Part shown: piece after piece, positions 41,981 to 50,339 of the stretch
How the letters are laid out: each line of letters starts with the position of its first letter
Position numbering within the stretch: position 1 is the first letter of the stretch
Assembly (NCBI GenBank): GCA_036506155.1
Contig: DASXSF010000149.1
Coordinates: 1 to 64,000 of the forward strand
Origin: DASXRA01 sp036506155
GTDB taxonomy: Bacteria; Actinomycetota; Actinomycetes; Mycobacteriales; Jatrophihabitantaceae
Direction of reading: 5' to 3'
DNA: 64,000 nt
Made by a program: the position numbers and the translations under genes
Notes under the pieces: generated by a model
What the model was told of the DNA's origin: nothing
The model's database searches: none
The model's input: only the letters and a program-made list of their open reading frames with translations

Positions 41981-42169
41981 TCATCGCGATTCCAGGCGCA
42001 GCGCGAGTGCGGGACACAGGGCGACGGCGCGGCGCGCCGCGTGCGTGTCGTCGACCGTCGGCGCAAGCATCGGGAATCCCCACTCGTCACGGATGATCTG
42101 TCCGGGCAGCAGTTCGGCGCACAGGCCGTGGCCGTCGCAACGCGTCCAGTCGATCCCCAGGCGGATCAT
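41981..42169 (-). CDS. small single-cluster ferredoxin
   Basis: 62 residues with WTRCDGHGLCAELLP and a distal AVALCPALAL. Three cysteines (Cys-x5-Cys-xn-Cys-Pro) and a His in the second ligand position are typical of actinobacterial [3Fe-4S] or variant [4Fe-4S] ferredoxins. It would carry electrons in the cytoplasm. The ATG overlaps the NuoF-like stop (ATGA), so it is likely the redox partner of that protein. Last gene of the minus-strand cluster. Its TGA stop lies in a GAGCTCATCGC stretch like the ends of the dispersed repeats. Confidence 0.88.
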   Translation of the reverse strand: MIRLGIDWTRCDGHGLCAELLPGQIIRDEWGFPMLAPTVDDTHAARRAVALCPALALRLESR

Positions 42170-43365
42170 GTCGGCACCACGAGTTGGCCGCGTATCGATC
42201 GTCCGCAGCCGCCAGCCGTACGGTGGCGTACGGTCTCTTCGCGCAGCAGGCGCAGCCCGGACGTGACGAATCTGACCGCGCCGTCGGGGTGGTGGCAAGC
42301 ACCGCGTCCGTCGACGGCGTGCGCGTGGTGGAATGCGGCCGCGACGTCATGCCCGGCAGCGACGCCGGCTACGTCTCGCGCGAGTGCCGGCAGGCCGAAC
42401 CGGCACGGCCCACATTGCCGTGCCGACTGCGCCGCGAGCCATCCCGCGACGCGTGCGAGTTCGCCCATCGCGCACGTGCTGTCGTCCAGGACGCTGATGA
42501 CGCCTGCGCCCAGCCCGTTGGCGTGGCAGAGCTGGAGGTCCGGCTGCAGCGCCTGCCAGGTGCCGTGGTAGCCGCCGACCACCACCGCCTGCGGCGGCGC
42601 CGCGCTGGCCGCGCTCAAGACGATGCCTAGCGGAGTGCCGAGTGGAACCTCGACGACGCCGGGTCGCTCGACGGCGCCGCCCACGGTGAGCAGAGTGGTG
42701 CCCGGTTCGGCGTGCGTCCCGGACTCTCGGAAGCGGTGTGGTCCGAGACGCAGTGCCACCGCGATGTGCGCGTACGTCTCGACGTTCGACAGCAGCGTGC
42801 CGTTCTGGGTGAGGTGAACGCGCCGGCCGGGCGGCAGTGCCGGTCCGCCGCTCAGCCCCCGCAGCAGGGCACGGGCCTCACCGCCGACGAAGCCCCCAGA
42901 CACCTGCGCGACGCGCACCCGCCGGCAATCGCTGCGCTCACCGATCGCCCGCCGCACTGCGAGCGCCGCGGCCGTATCGTGCACCGCCACCTTCACGTGC
43001 CGTGCGCCGATCGCCGCAGCCACGGCGAGCGCGCCGTCGAGGACGAGGTGCGGAGCACGGCGCAGCAGCGTCCGGTCCTTGAAGCTGGCGGGCTCGCTCT
43101 CGCTGCCGTTGACGATCACTGTACCGTGACCGCGCGGCATCGCCCGCAGTTTCGCGGCGAACGGGAAACCCGCGCCGCCGCGCCCGCTGAGTGCGACGTC
43201 TTCTAGCAGAGCCGTCAGCCGCGGACGGTCGGCATACGGCAGGGGTCCACGCACGGCGAGGTGCGCCGCGTGGTCGATCGTGGCGTACCGGTCGAGCCCG
43301 GCGAGCAGCCGCGGCGTGCCGATCGTCCAGGTCCCGGCCGGCACAGATGCGAGGGTGGCGGTCAT
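42166..43365 (-). CDS. NuoF-like NADH:acceptor oxidoreductase (FMN/SLBB/Fe-S)
   Basis: 399 residues related to the 51-kDa subunit of complex I. The FMN/NADH domain has LSGRGGAGFPFAAKLRAM and NGSESEPASFKDRTLL. An SLBB domain follows (GTTLLTVGGAVERPGVVEVPLGT in part) and a C-terminal Fe-S domain with QCGPCRFGLPAL and GACHHPDG. Compared with NuoF SCGxCxPCR the first Cys is replaced (SARQCGPC), leaving three of four usual ligands. It should take electrons from NADH. No other nuo genes are present. It overlaps ferredoxin and membrane-protein genes (ATGA on both sides). Confidence 0.87.
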   Translation of the reverse strand: MTATLASVPAGTWTIGTPRLLAGLDRYATIDHAAHLAVRGPLPYADRPRLTALLEDVALSGRGGAGFPFAAKLRAMPRGHGTVIVNGSESEPASFKDRTLLRRAPHLVLDGALAVAAAIGARHVKVAVHDTAAALAVRRAIGERSDCRRVRVAQVSGGFVGGEARALLRGLSGGPALPPGRRVHLTQNGTLLSNVETYAHIAVALRLGPHRFRESGTHAEPGTTLLTVGGAVERPGVVEVPLGTPLGIVLSAASAAPPQAVVVGGYHGTWQALQPDLQLCHANGLGAGVISVLDDSTCAMGELARVAGWLAAQSARQCGPCRFGLPALARDVAGVAAGHDVAAAFHHAHAVDGRGACHHPDGAVRFVTSGLRLLREETVRHRTAGGCGRSIRGQLVVPT

Positions 43366-43922
43366 CGCATGGCTCCCAGGACGACCCCGCGGCGGGCCTG
43401 CCCGCCCAGCCGCAACGCCACCGAGCCGAGCACCGCGAGCAGGCAGAGCACCCAGAGCGTGCGCACCCACGGCAACCCGGCGTCGGTGCCGGCGTAGAGG
43501 CTGTGCAGCATGGCAAGTCCCCAGACGCCGTACGCCAGCGTATGGACGTACCGCCAGGCACGGGCACCACGAACCGACGCCGCGAGACGCCCCCGTGCGA
43601 GGCCCAGCGCGGCCACGAGCAGCAGGGTGTACGCGGCGATCGAGCCGAGCGCGACGGCATTCGGGCGGTACGCCGAGGCGAAGGGCACGAACGCGCCGTA
43701 CGCGCCGACGCCGGCCTTCCGGTCAGCGAGGATCGTCCCGACATGCAGCACGATCAGCCCCAGGCCGAGCCCAGCGGCGGCGCGGTGCGTGTACTGCGCC
43801 ACGACCCGGGCCGCCGCCGAACGGATCTTCACCGAGGCCAGCGCTCCGAGTGACGTGGACAGCGTGAGCACGATCAGCGCGGCAAGGCCGGCGCCCCGAG
43901 CGGTGTACCAGAGCGTTATCAC
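43362..43922 (-). CDS. ferric-reductase-like heme b membrane protein
   Basis: 186 residues, nearly all in about five or six membrane helices. Two His pairs are spaced like bis-heme ligands of ferric reductase/NOX proteins: YTHRAAAGLGLGLIVLH (14 apart) and YVHTLAYGVWGLAMLHS (13 apart). No cytoplasmic FAD/NADPH domain is fused, so the NuoF-like protein and ferredoxin probably supply electrons. It would pass them across the membrane. It is coupled to both neighbours by 4-bp overlaps. Confidence 0.85.
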   Translation of the reverse strand: MITLWYTARGAGLAALIVLTLSTSLGALASVKIRSAAARVVAQYTHRAAAGLGLGLIVLHVGTILADRKAGVGAYGAFVPFASAYRPNAVALGSIAAYTLLLVAALGLARGRLAASVRGARAWRYVHTLAYGVWGLAMLHSLYAGTDAGLPWVRTLWVLCLLAVLGSVALRLGGQARRGVVLGAMR

Positions 43923-44833
43923 GCCGCTGCCGTGTGTGTGACGGCCGGCCAGCCCGGCGTGGTATGCACCTCGCCGTCCACGCCGACGAGGCGGGCGGCG
44001 AGGCGGCGTTCCCCGAGCCAGTCGACGGCGTGCTCACCGAGAACGAGTGCGGCGGTGCTCGCGCTGTTCGCCGCAAGTGCCGACGTTGCGTAAACGGATG
44101 CGGTGCGCCACCGCCCCCCGACGGGCGCGCCGGTGCGCGGGTCCACGATGTGATGGACGTTCTTGCCGCCGCGGCGCCAGCGCCGCAGCACCGTGGTAGA
44201 TGTCGCGAGCCCGCCGTGCGACAGCACGACGACCTGCCCCGGACCACCCTCATGCTCGGCGACGCGCACCGGCCATCCCGACGCGGAGAGCCCAGCCGTC
44301 GCGATGTCGCCGCCGAGTTCGACCAGCGCGCCGGTGCCGTACCGGCGGTACAGCGCCCGCGCGGCGTGGTCGGCCGTGTAAGCCTTGGCGGTCGCCCCGA
44401 GATCGAGCGCCGTACCCAGGGGTACGGTCAGCAGGCCGGCCTCGTGATGCAACCGCACGTCCTGCCAGCCAAGCCCGGCTGCGGACGCAACGACGGCCGG
44501 ACCGTGCCGGGGGATCTCGGCGATGTCGCGGTCATAGCCGATGCGGTGCATCACGAGGCCGACGGTGGGATCGACGGCGCCCGCCGTGTACGCCGCCGTG
44601 TCGAGGGCCGCCTTGACGAGATCGCTGAGCATTCGGGGGATCGGTACCGGCCGGCCCGCCTTCGCGTTCGCGATCGACAGCGACGAATCCGGGCGGAACC
44701 GGCTCGCCAGCCGATCGACGCGATCGAGCAGTGCGTCGAGATCCGCGGCAGCGTCCGCGAGCACGGCCGCATCGGTCACCGCGAGCCGAATCGTGCAACT
44801 CCAGGCCCGGGTCACATACACGTGGGCGGTCAT
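43919..44833 (-). CDS. ApbE-like FAD:protein FMN transferase
   Basis: ApbE attaches FMN from FAD to Thr/Ser of exported redox proteins. 304 residues with LDLGATAKAYTADHAARAL (substrate site), ELGGDIATAGL, STTVLRRW and NVHHIVDPRTGAPV, the HxIxDPxTG metal/FAD motif, and an acidic SALAANSASTAALVLG near the end. There is no obvious signal peptide, so its compartment is unclear. An FMN_bind target domain is absent from this window. The neighbouring Ser-rich protein is the only exported candidate. Confidence 0.9.
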   Translation of the reverse strand: MTAHVYVTRAWSCTIRLAVTDAAVLADAAADLDALLDRVDRLASRFRPDSSLSIANAKAGRPVPIPRMLSDLVKAALDTAAYTAGAVDPTVGLVMHRIGYDRDIAEIPRHGPAVVASAAGLGWQDVRLHHEAGLLTVPLGTALDLGATAKAYTADHAARALYRRYGTGALVELGGDIATAGLSASGWPVRVAEHEGGPGQVVVLSHGGLATSTTVLRRWRRGGKNVHHIVDPRTGAPVGGRWRTASVYATSALAANSASTAALVLGEHAVDWLGERRLAARLVGVDGEVHTTPGWPAVTHTAAA

Positions 44834-45114
44834 GACCCGTTGCTCCCGCCGACCGGTGCCTGCATCTGGCTGCCGGACGAGATGCCGGTGTTGCTGCCGT
44901 CGTCGCTCGACGAGCTCGAGCCGGAGCCTGAGTCCGACGAGCCGGAGCCTGAGTCGTCCGACGTGCTCGACGTCGAGTTCGTGGGGGTCGCCGCCGACGA
45001 ATGACCTACCGCCGTCACGAGCGTCACTGTCAGGGCGATCACGCCCGCGGTGATCCCGCTCGCCACGAGCGCGGCTCGGTGCAGGATGCGCCGAGTACGA
45101 GGTTGCGTCGTCAT
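44830..45114 (-). CDS. small exported Ser/Gly/Asp-rich protein
   Basis: 94 residues: a basic start, one membrane helix (~residues 13-38) acting as signal or anchor, then a low-complexity outside tail of Ser, Gly and Asp (SSTSDDSGSGSSDSGSGSS) ending SQMQAPVGGSNGS. No domain is recognisable. Its tight link to ApbE (ATGA) suggests a part in flavinylation or electron transfer. DGSNTGIS loosely recalls the ApbE target motif DgxxSGAT but lacks the Ala-Thr. The function is unknown. Confidence 0.75.
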   Translation of the reverse strand: MTTQPRTRRILHRAALVASGITAGVIALTVTLVTAVGHSSAATPTNSTSSTSDDSGSGSSDSGSGSSSSSDDGSNTGISSGSQMQAPVGGSNGS

Positions 45115-45148
45115 GGCTACGACGATCGCGTCGAACTGGTCAGCCCGG

Positions 45149-45177
45149 CCTCAGCCGAACGTCAAGCTGGTCCTAAG
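45149..45177 (-). promoter_or_regulatory. possible OmpR-type binding repeats upstream of the Ser-rich gene
   Basis: On the minus strand CTTAGG (45177-45172), CTTGAC (45166-45161) and CTGAGG (45154-45149) repeat at 11 and 12 bp, the period of OmpR-family sites. They lie between the kinase stop and the start of the electron-transfer genes. The adjacent, now broken, response regulator could have bound here. This is inferred from spacing only. Confidence 0.3.
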
Positions 45178-46535
45178 CCGAGGTATGCGGTTGCTGGGGC
45201 GGGTCCGGGCTCAGGGTGCGCAGCTCCAAGGCAACGGCGGCCCCGCCGGCCGCCGAGCGGCCCACCCGCATCGAGCCACCGGACGCCTCGGCGCAGCGGC
45301 GCGCGATGTCGAGGCCGAGGCCGGACGAGCCGCGGTCGCTGCGTCCGCGCGTCCCGGCACCGTCGGGCAGGCCCGGCCCGGCGTCTGCGACGACGAGCAC
45401 CGCCGCCCCGTCCACAGTGGACAGGGAGACCTCGAACGGACTGCCCTCCGGGGTGTGGGCGATGACGTTCTCGAGCAGAGCGTCGACCGCAGCGGCGAGA
45501 TCCTCGGGGGAGGCACGCACGAACACGGGGACCTGCGGAAGCGACACCGACCGGGCCCGCTCCTGCTCGTCGGCCAGCGCCGACCAGAACGCGACCCGGT
45601 CACCGACGACGGCGGTCGCGTCTGCCGACGGAAACCGTCCCTCGCGTTGTGGCCGTCGCGCGGCGCGGATGACTGCGGTGAGTGTGCGTTCGAGGGCGGT
45701 CACGTGCGCGCCGATGCGGGTTGCCTCGTCCGGCGAACGCAGCGTCTCCGCGTCCAGGCGCAGCGCGGTCAGCGGGGTGCGCATGCGGTGCGACAGGTCG
45801 GCGACGGTCTCGCGTTCCTCGGCGATCAGCTGGTCGATGCGGTCGGCCAGCTGGTTGAGCGCGGTGCCGACCTCGGCTACCTCGCGGTCCGGTCGTCGGG
45901 GCTCGAGCCGTGACGTCACCCGAAGAGAGCTGGTGCGCGGTCTGGGCGGTGCGGGTGAGCGGACGCACGATCCGCCGTATCACGAGCTCCCCGCCGACGA
46001 TGCCGATCAGCAGCAGGCCAACGCTGCCGGCCACCAGCAGCGCGTACCACTGATCCGCGCCGTCATGCAGCGCACTGTTAGACGCGAACACCCGGACCTG
46101 GTACGCGCCTTCGTCGGCGGGGACGGCGACTTCAGCGGCTTTACCACCTGGCACCGAGTACACCTGCGGGTCGTCATGCGATGGGCCGCCGCCGCCGCTG
46201 GGCCCGTGGTCGTCGGGCTCACCGGAGTGTTGCGGCGGGAAGGCCGGCGGCGGCGTTCCCTCTGGCGGGGCCTTGCCCAGCACGCGCTGCTGTGGCGTCG
46301 TCACCGACGCAGAGCGGTCGGCAGTCTGCGTCAGCCCCGCGAGGTAGCTGCTGATCGCGGCGTCGGAGGGATGACCGGCGCGCAGAAAGGCGGCGATCGC
46401 GGTCGCTTCGTCGCGGATCGACCGCTCGCTGCGCTGCTCGACGGCCGAGCGCACGAGCAGGGCGATCGGGATCGCGAAGGCCAACACGACGAGGACCGTG
46501 ATCCCCACCACGAGCAGCAAGATTCGCCGGCGCAC
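45173..46535 (-). pseudogene. sensor histidine kinase, broken by a frameshift between HAMP and kinase domains
   Basis: The frame from GTG 46535 encodes a membrane helix (RRRILLLVVGITVLVVLAFA), a ~140-residue outside sensor domain, a second helix and a HAMP domain ending HQLSSGDVTAR. The rest of the kinase continues in another frame: LEPRRPDREVAEVGTALNQL, LSHRMRTPLTALRLD with the phospho-His, LLENVIAHTPEG and GSSGLGLDIARR. The junction is at 45903-45912. Restoring a second CGGCT unit to ACGGCTCGAGCCC would join the frames, so a 5-bp deletion in a tandem CGGCT is likely. As read, the protein is truncated after HAMP. Confidence 0.8.
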
Positions 46536-46543
46536 TATCCCAC

Positions 46544-46665
46544 CCCGCCTGCGCGGATCCGAATCCGCACCACCCGCTGCGCTCGGGCGCAGCCTCGGCT
46601 CCGCACCGCGCCTATCGGCGCGGGCCGCGTCCCGGCGCCGGGGCTCTTCCGGTAAGCGCCCATTG
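46544..46665 (+). repeat. ~120-bp dispersed repeat, long copy 3, between the broken regulator and kinase genes
   Basis: It occupies almost the whole gap between the response regulator stop (46669) and the kinase start (46535). It begins CCCGCCTGCGCGGATCCG, has GGCTCCGCACCGCGCC in the middle and ends with a diverged CTCTTCCGGTAAGCGCCCATTG. Read with the genes it resembles the proC copy, including the translated piece EEPRRRDAARA in the same relative frame. Confidence 0.85.
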
Positions 46666-46668
46666 AGC

Positions 46669-47361
46669 TCACCCCTCGGGGGCGATGAGCCGGACGCCGA
46701 CGCCGCGCACACTGTGCAGGTAGCGGGGCTGCCTCGCCGACTCTCCGAGCTTGCGCCGCAGCCAGGACAGGTGGACGTCGACCGTCCGATCCGAGCCACC
46801 CCAGGCGAGCTGCCACACCTCGGCGAGCAGGTCGCGCTTGGTGACGACCTCGCCTGCCCGACGGGCGAGCGCGAGCAGCAGGTCGTACTCCTTGCGCGCC
46901 AGCTCGACGGGCGTGCCGTCGACGGTGACCTCGCGGCTACGGGTGTCGATACGCAGACCGCCGAGAACGATCGGCGCTTCGCCGGCACTGCCGTTCCCTC
47001 GAACCGTACGCCGCAGTACCGCTCGGATGCGGGCGTCGAGCTGCCCGGCGCTGAACGGCTTGATGACCTAGTCGTCGGCGCCGAGGTCGAGCAGCCGGAC
47101 GATTTCCGCCTCGTCGTCGCGCGCCGTGGCCACGATCACAGGCACCTCGCTCACTGCGCGCAGCATCGACAGCACGTCCGCGCCGTCGACGTCGGGCAAT
47201 CCGAGGTCGAGCAGTACGACGTCCGGCCTGTGTTCGACGGCGTCGCTGAGCGCGGCCATGCCGGACACCGCAGTCCGCACCACATGGCCTTGATCGTGAA
47301 GCGATCGGGTCAGCGCTACGCGGATAGCAGCGTCGTCCTCGACCAGCAGGACCTGGGGCAT
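46669..47361 (-). pseudogene. OmpR-family response regulator with an in-frame amber codon
   Basis: A full-length, 231-codon frame apart from TAG at 47068-47070. The receiver has VLLVEDDAA, LLDLGLPDVDG (phospho-Asp) and LLDLGADD. There the stop replaces the usual Tyr before VIKPFSAGQL (TAC to TAG needs one change). The winged helix follows intact (LARKEYDLLLALARRAGEVV, DVHLSWLRRKLGE, RGVGVRLIAPEG). As read, translation yields a receiver without its catalytic Lys or DNA-binding domain. The paired kinase is also broken. Confidence 0.85.
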
Positions 47362-47367
47362 CAGGGC

Positions 47368-47712
47368 CTATCCGGGCTGGTCTTCGTCGCCGTTGTCACG
47401 GCGCAGGTCGTCGTCGAGCCGCCGCAGGAAATCGGCGTCGTCGTCCGGCGCGATCGGGCGACGCGCCCGCGCTCCGCCATGGCCCTGCCAGCCGAACGGC
47501 GACTGGCGCACCCGCGCCCGGACCTTGGCGCGCGGCCGCCCCCAGACGAACCACGCGATCGGCCCGATCTCGGGCAGCAGCAACACAATCAGCAGCCAGA
47601 TCGCCTTGGGCAGGTTGCGCACCCGCTCCGCTGGGGCCGTCAGCGAGTCGTAGAACGCGTACAGCCACACCAGTACCGCGATCAGTACCAACACCCCGCC
47701 GAGCCCGAGCAT
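47368..47712 (-). CDS. PLDc_N-domain membrane protein
   Basis: 114 residues: two membrane helices (~5-24 and ~38-58) with the phospholipase D-nuclease N-terminal landmark LPKAIWLLIVLLLPEIGPIAWF followed by WGRPR (shown in part). A charged cytoplasmic tail rich in Asp and Arg follows. The family lacks the catalytic HKD motif, and its function is unknown. It lies 6 bp before the broken regulator on the same strand, and is divergent from the ubiD gene. Confidence 0.83.
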   Translation of the reverse strand: MLGLGGVLVLIAVLVWLYAFYDSLTAPAERVRNLPKAIWLLIVLLLPEIGPIAWFVWGRPRAKVRARVRQSPFGWQGHGGARARRPIAPDDDADFLRRLDDDLRRDNGDEDQPG

Positions 47713-47750
47713 GTAGCCCAGGGTATGCCGCCACCAGAAATACTTGCCCT

Positions 47751-49196
47751 ATGGCATTCGCGGATCTTCAGGAGTTCCTGGCCGCCCTCGAACGCGACGG
47801 TGACCTGGCCCGGGTGCACGCGCCGGTCGATCCGCACCTCGAGGTGACCGGCATCGTGCAGCGCGTACTGAGCGAACAGGGGCCCGCGCTGCTGTTCGAG
47901 AAGCCCACCCGGGGACGCCTGCCACTTGCAATCAACGTCTTCGGCACCGAGCGGCGAATGGCCCGCGCCCTGGGCGTCGCGCGCCTGGATGAGGTCGGTG
48001 GGCGCATCGGCGCGCTGCTGAACCCCGGCATCGGGCTCCGTGACGCGCTCGGCAAGGCCATGCAGTTGCGCACCGTCCCGCCGCGGCGGGTGAGCGCAGC
48101 GCCGTGCCAGGAGATCGTGCTGCACGAGTCCGATGTGGACCTGGGCATCCTGCCCGGTGTCAAGGCGTGGCCCGACGACGGCGGGGTGTTCCTCAACCTC
48201 GGGCTCACGCACACGAAGCACCCCGAGACCGGCGCGCGCAACCTCGGCCTCTACCGGCTGCAACTCCAGGACGAGCGCACCGTCAGCCTGCACTGGCAGA
48301 TCCACAAGGACTCCACGTCGCATGCCGCCGTTGCCGAGCGGCGCGGAGAGCGACTGCCCGTCGCGATCGCGTTCGGGTGCCCGCCCGCGGTGACGTATGC
48401 AGCATCCGCCCCGTTGCCCGGCGACATCGACGAATACCTCTTCGCCGGATTCGTCGCCCGCGAACGGGTCGATCTGGTCGACTGCGTGAGTGTGCCGCTT
48501 TCGGTTCCCGCCACCGCGCAGGTCGTCCTCGAAGGATGGGTCGAGCCGGAGGCCCGGCTGCCCGAGGGCCCGTTCGGCGACCACACCGGCTTCTATACGC
48601 CGGTCGAGCCGTTCCCGTACGTGCGGGTACGGACGATGACCATGCGCTCCGACGCGATCTTCCAGTCGATCATCGTGGGCCGCCCGCCGCAGGAGGACGG
48701 ACCGCTCGGCAAGGCCACCGAGCGGATTTTCCTGCCGCTGCTGCGGCTGACGATCCCGGAGATCGTCGACTACGACCTGCCCGAGGCGGGGGTCTTCCAC
48801 AACTGCGTGATCGTCTCGATCGAGAAGCGCTTCCCCAAGCACGCGCAGAAGGTCATGAACGCGATCTGGGGCGCCGGGCTGATGTCGCTGTCCAAGCTGA
48901 TCGTCGTGGTCGACGCCGATTGCGACGTCCACGACTACGCGGAGGTCGCCTGGCGCGCGTTCGGCAACGTCGACTACGCGCATGACGCGCTGCACACCGT
49001 CGGTCCGGTCGATCACCTCGACCACGCGTCGTACGAACAGTTCTTCGGCGGCAAGCTCGGGGTGGACGCGACGCGCAAGCTGCCGACCGAGGGCTACCGA
49101 CGAGGGTGGCCGGCCGAGTGTGTGCTCGACGCGGCTACCCTCGCGCGGGTGGCTGCGCGCTGGGGCGACTACGGCATCACCACTGGCCGGACCTGA
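47751..49196 (+). CDS. UbiD-family decarboxylase, futalosine menaquinone pathway (MqnL-type)
   Basis: UbiD enzymes use prenylated FMN to decarboxylate aromatic acids. In futalosine organisms this member acts on prenylated 1,4-dihydroxy-6-naphthoate. 481 residues: MRTVPPRRVSAAPCQEIV-like segment, NLGLYRLQ, WQIHKDS (prFMN/metal), EARLPEGPFGDHTGFY with the catalytic EGPFGDHTG, and IVVVDADCDVHDYAEVAWR in part. The prFMN-making ubiX gene and the ubiA prenyltransferase lie just downstream. It is divergent from PLDc_N. Confidence 0.93.
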   Translation: MAFADLQEFLAALERDGDLARVHAPVDPHLEVTGIVQRVLSEQGPALLFEKPTRGRLPLAINVFGTERRMARALGVARLDEVGGRIGALLNPGIGLRDALGKAMQLRTVPPRRVSAAPCQEIVLHESDVDLGILPGVKAWPDDGGVFLNLGLTHTKHPETGARNLGLYRLQLQDERTVSLHWQIHKDSTSHAAVAERRGERLPVAIAFGCPPAVTYAASAPLPGDIDEYLFAGFVARERVDLVDCVSVPLSVPATAQVVLEGWVEPEARLPEGPFGDHTGFYTPVEPFPYVRVRTMTMRSDAIFQSIIVGRPPQEDGPLGKATERIFLPLLRLTIPEIVDYDLPEAGVFHNCVIVSIEKRFPKHAQKVMNAIWGAGLMSLSKLIVVVDADCDVHDYAEVAWRAFGNVDYAHDALHTVGPVDHLDHASYEQFFGGKLGVDATRKLPTEGYRRGWPAECVLDAATLARVAARWGDYGITTGRT

Positions 49197-49398
49197 CGAT
49201 CGCGGTCATCTGCTCGATCGTGAGCGGAACGCGCGAGGCGGTCACGCCGCTCGCACCCTCGGGGTCGTATTCGGTGCTGAGGTGGAAGATGATCGCGCCG
49301 CCGTCGCGGCGGACCAGATATACCTGGTAGGTCACGCCGCCGGTTACCTCACTGTCATGCCACGTCGAAGTCGCCAGCCGCAGACGTCGCCCCTTCAA
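49177..49398 (-). CDS. small hypothetical protein
   Basis: 73 residues without a recognisable domain (SEVTGGVTYQVYLVRRDGGA, then a beta-rich middle and TIEQMTAIVRSGQW). It overlaps the end of the ubiD gene by 20 bp on the opposite strand and lies just before the ubiA gene. A beta-sheet-rich pattern and normal codon choice make it plausible, but nothing else supports it. Confidence 0.4.
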   Translation of the reverse strand: MKGRRLRLATSTWHDSEVTGGVTYQVYLVRRDGGAIIFHLSTEYDPEGASGVTASRVPLTIEQMTAIVRSGQW

Positions 49399-49427
49399 CG
49401 CCCGAACTGCCTCAGCCGCTGCACAGC

Positions 49428-49433
49428 TACCCT
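49428..49433 (+). promoter_or_regulatory. -10 box TACCCT of the ubiA-type gene (leaderless)
   Basis: TACCCT is followed by six bases (GGGGAG) and GTG 49440. The same hexamer stands before ProDH and mqnE. Confidence 0.5.
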
Positions 49434-49439
49434 GGGGAG

Positions 49440-50339
49440 GTGGACGCTCGGGTCGCGCACCAGCCGCGCACGAGTATCCGGGCGTACCTGCGGCTCGTCA
49501 TGATCGAGCATTCGATCTTCGCGCTGCCCTTCGCGTACATCGCCGCGCTGACCGCCATGTGGCGCGAGACCCGATCCGTGCACTGGGTGCAGCTGGTGCT
49601 GATCACCGTGGCCATGGTGTCGGCGCGGACCGTCGCCATGAGCGCAAACCGCATCCTCGACCGCGAGTACGACGCGCTGAATCCGCGTACCGCCCAGCGC
49701 GAACTGGTCACCGGCGCGATGACGCTGCGCTCTGCGTGGATCGGCACCGTCGTCGCGCTCGCGATCTTCCTCGCGTCCGCTGCCGCGCTGCGTTGGGTGT
49801 GCCTTGCGCTTGCGCCGGTCGCTGTCGCCCTGCTTGTCGTGTACTCGTACGGCAAGCGCTTCACCGACTACCCGCAGGTGCTGCTCGCTCTGGCACAGAT
49901 GGTGGCTCCGATCGGAGCGTGGCTCGCGGTCACCGGGCACTTCAGCTGGATCTCGTTCGCGCTAGGCCTGGCCGTCGGCACCTGGATCGGAGGATTCGAC
50001 CTGATCTACTCCTGCCAGGACGTCGAGGTCGACCGGCGGGTGGGGACCCGCTCGTTCCCGGCCCGATTCGGGGTCCGCGCCGCCTTGCGCACCTCGACGG
50101 CGGTGCACATCGCGACGTTCGGGGCGTTCGCGTGGTTCGGTGCGGCCGCCGGGCTGGGCTGGCTGTGGTGGCTCGGCCTGGGGCTCACCGGGCTGGTGCT
50201 GATGTACGAACACGGCATAGTGCGGGCGAACGACCTGTCCCGCGTGAACCGCGCGTTCTTCACCGCGAACGGCGTGATCGGCATAGGCCTGTTCGCGTTC
50301 GCCCTGGCCGACCTGGTCGTGCACGGGCTCGGGGCATGA
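49440..50339 (+). CDS. mqnP: UbiA-family prenyltransferase, futalosine pathway (MqnP-type)
   Basis: It attaches the polyprenyl tail to 1,4-dihydroxy-6-naphthoate in the membrane. 299 residues with about eight helices. The two Asp-rich motifs are SANRILDREYDALNPRT (NxxxDxxxD, residues ~60-75) and YSCQDVEVDRRVGTRSFPAR in the second half (DxxxD), as in 4-hydroxybenzoate transferases. It overlaps ubiX by 4 bp (ATGA), and the UbiD decarboxylase is just upstream. This set is kept together in Streptomyces too. Confidence 0.93.
   Translation: MDARVAHQPRTSIRAYLRLVMIEHSIFALPFAYIAALTAMWRETRSVHWVQLVLITVAMVSARTVAMSANRILDREYDALNPRTAQRELVTGAMTLRSAWIGTVVALAIFLASAAALRWVCLALAPVAVALLVVYSYGKRFTDYPQVLLALAQMVAPIGAWLAVTGHFSWISFALGLAVGTWIGGFDLIYSCQDVEVDRRVGTRSFPARFGVRAALRTSTAVHIATFGAFAWFGAAAGLGWLWWLGLGLTGLVLMYEHGIVRANDLSRVNRAFFTANGVIGIGLFAFALADLVVHGLGA

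Noticed and set aside
44830..45114. Calling the Ser-rich protein an FMN_bind domain protein
   Set aside because: The domain and the SGAT attachment motif are absent. Only a loose DGSNTGIS resemblance exists.
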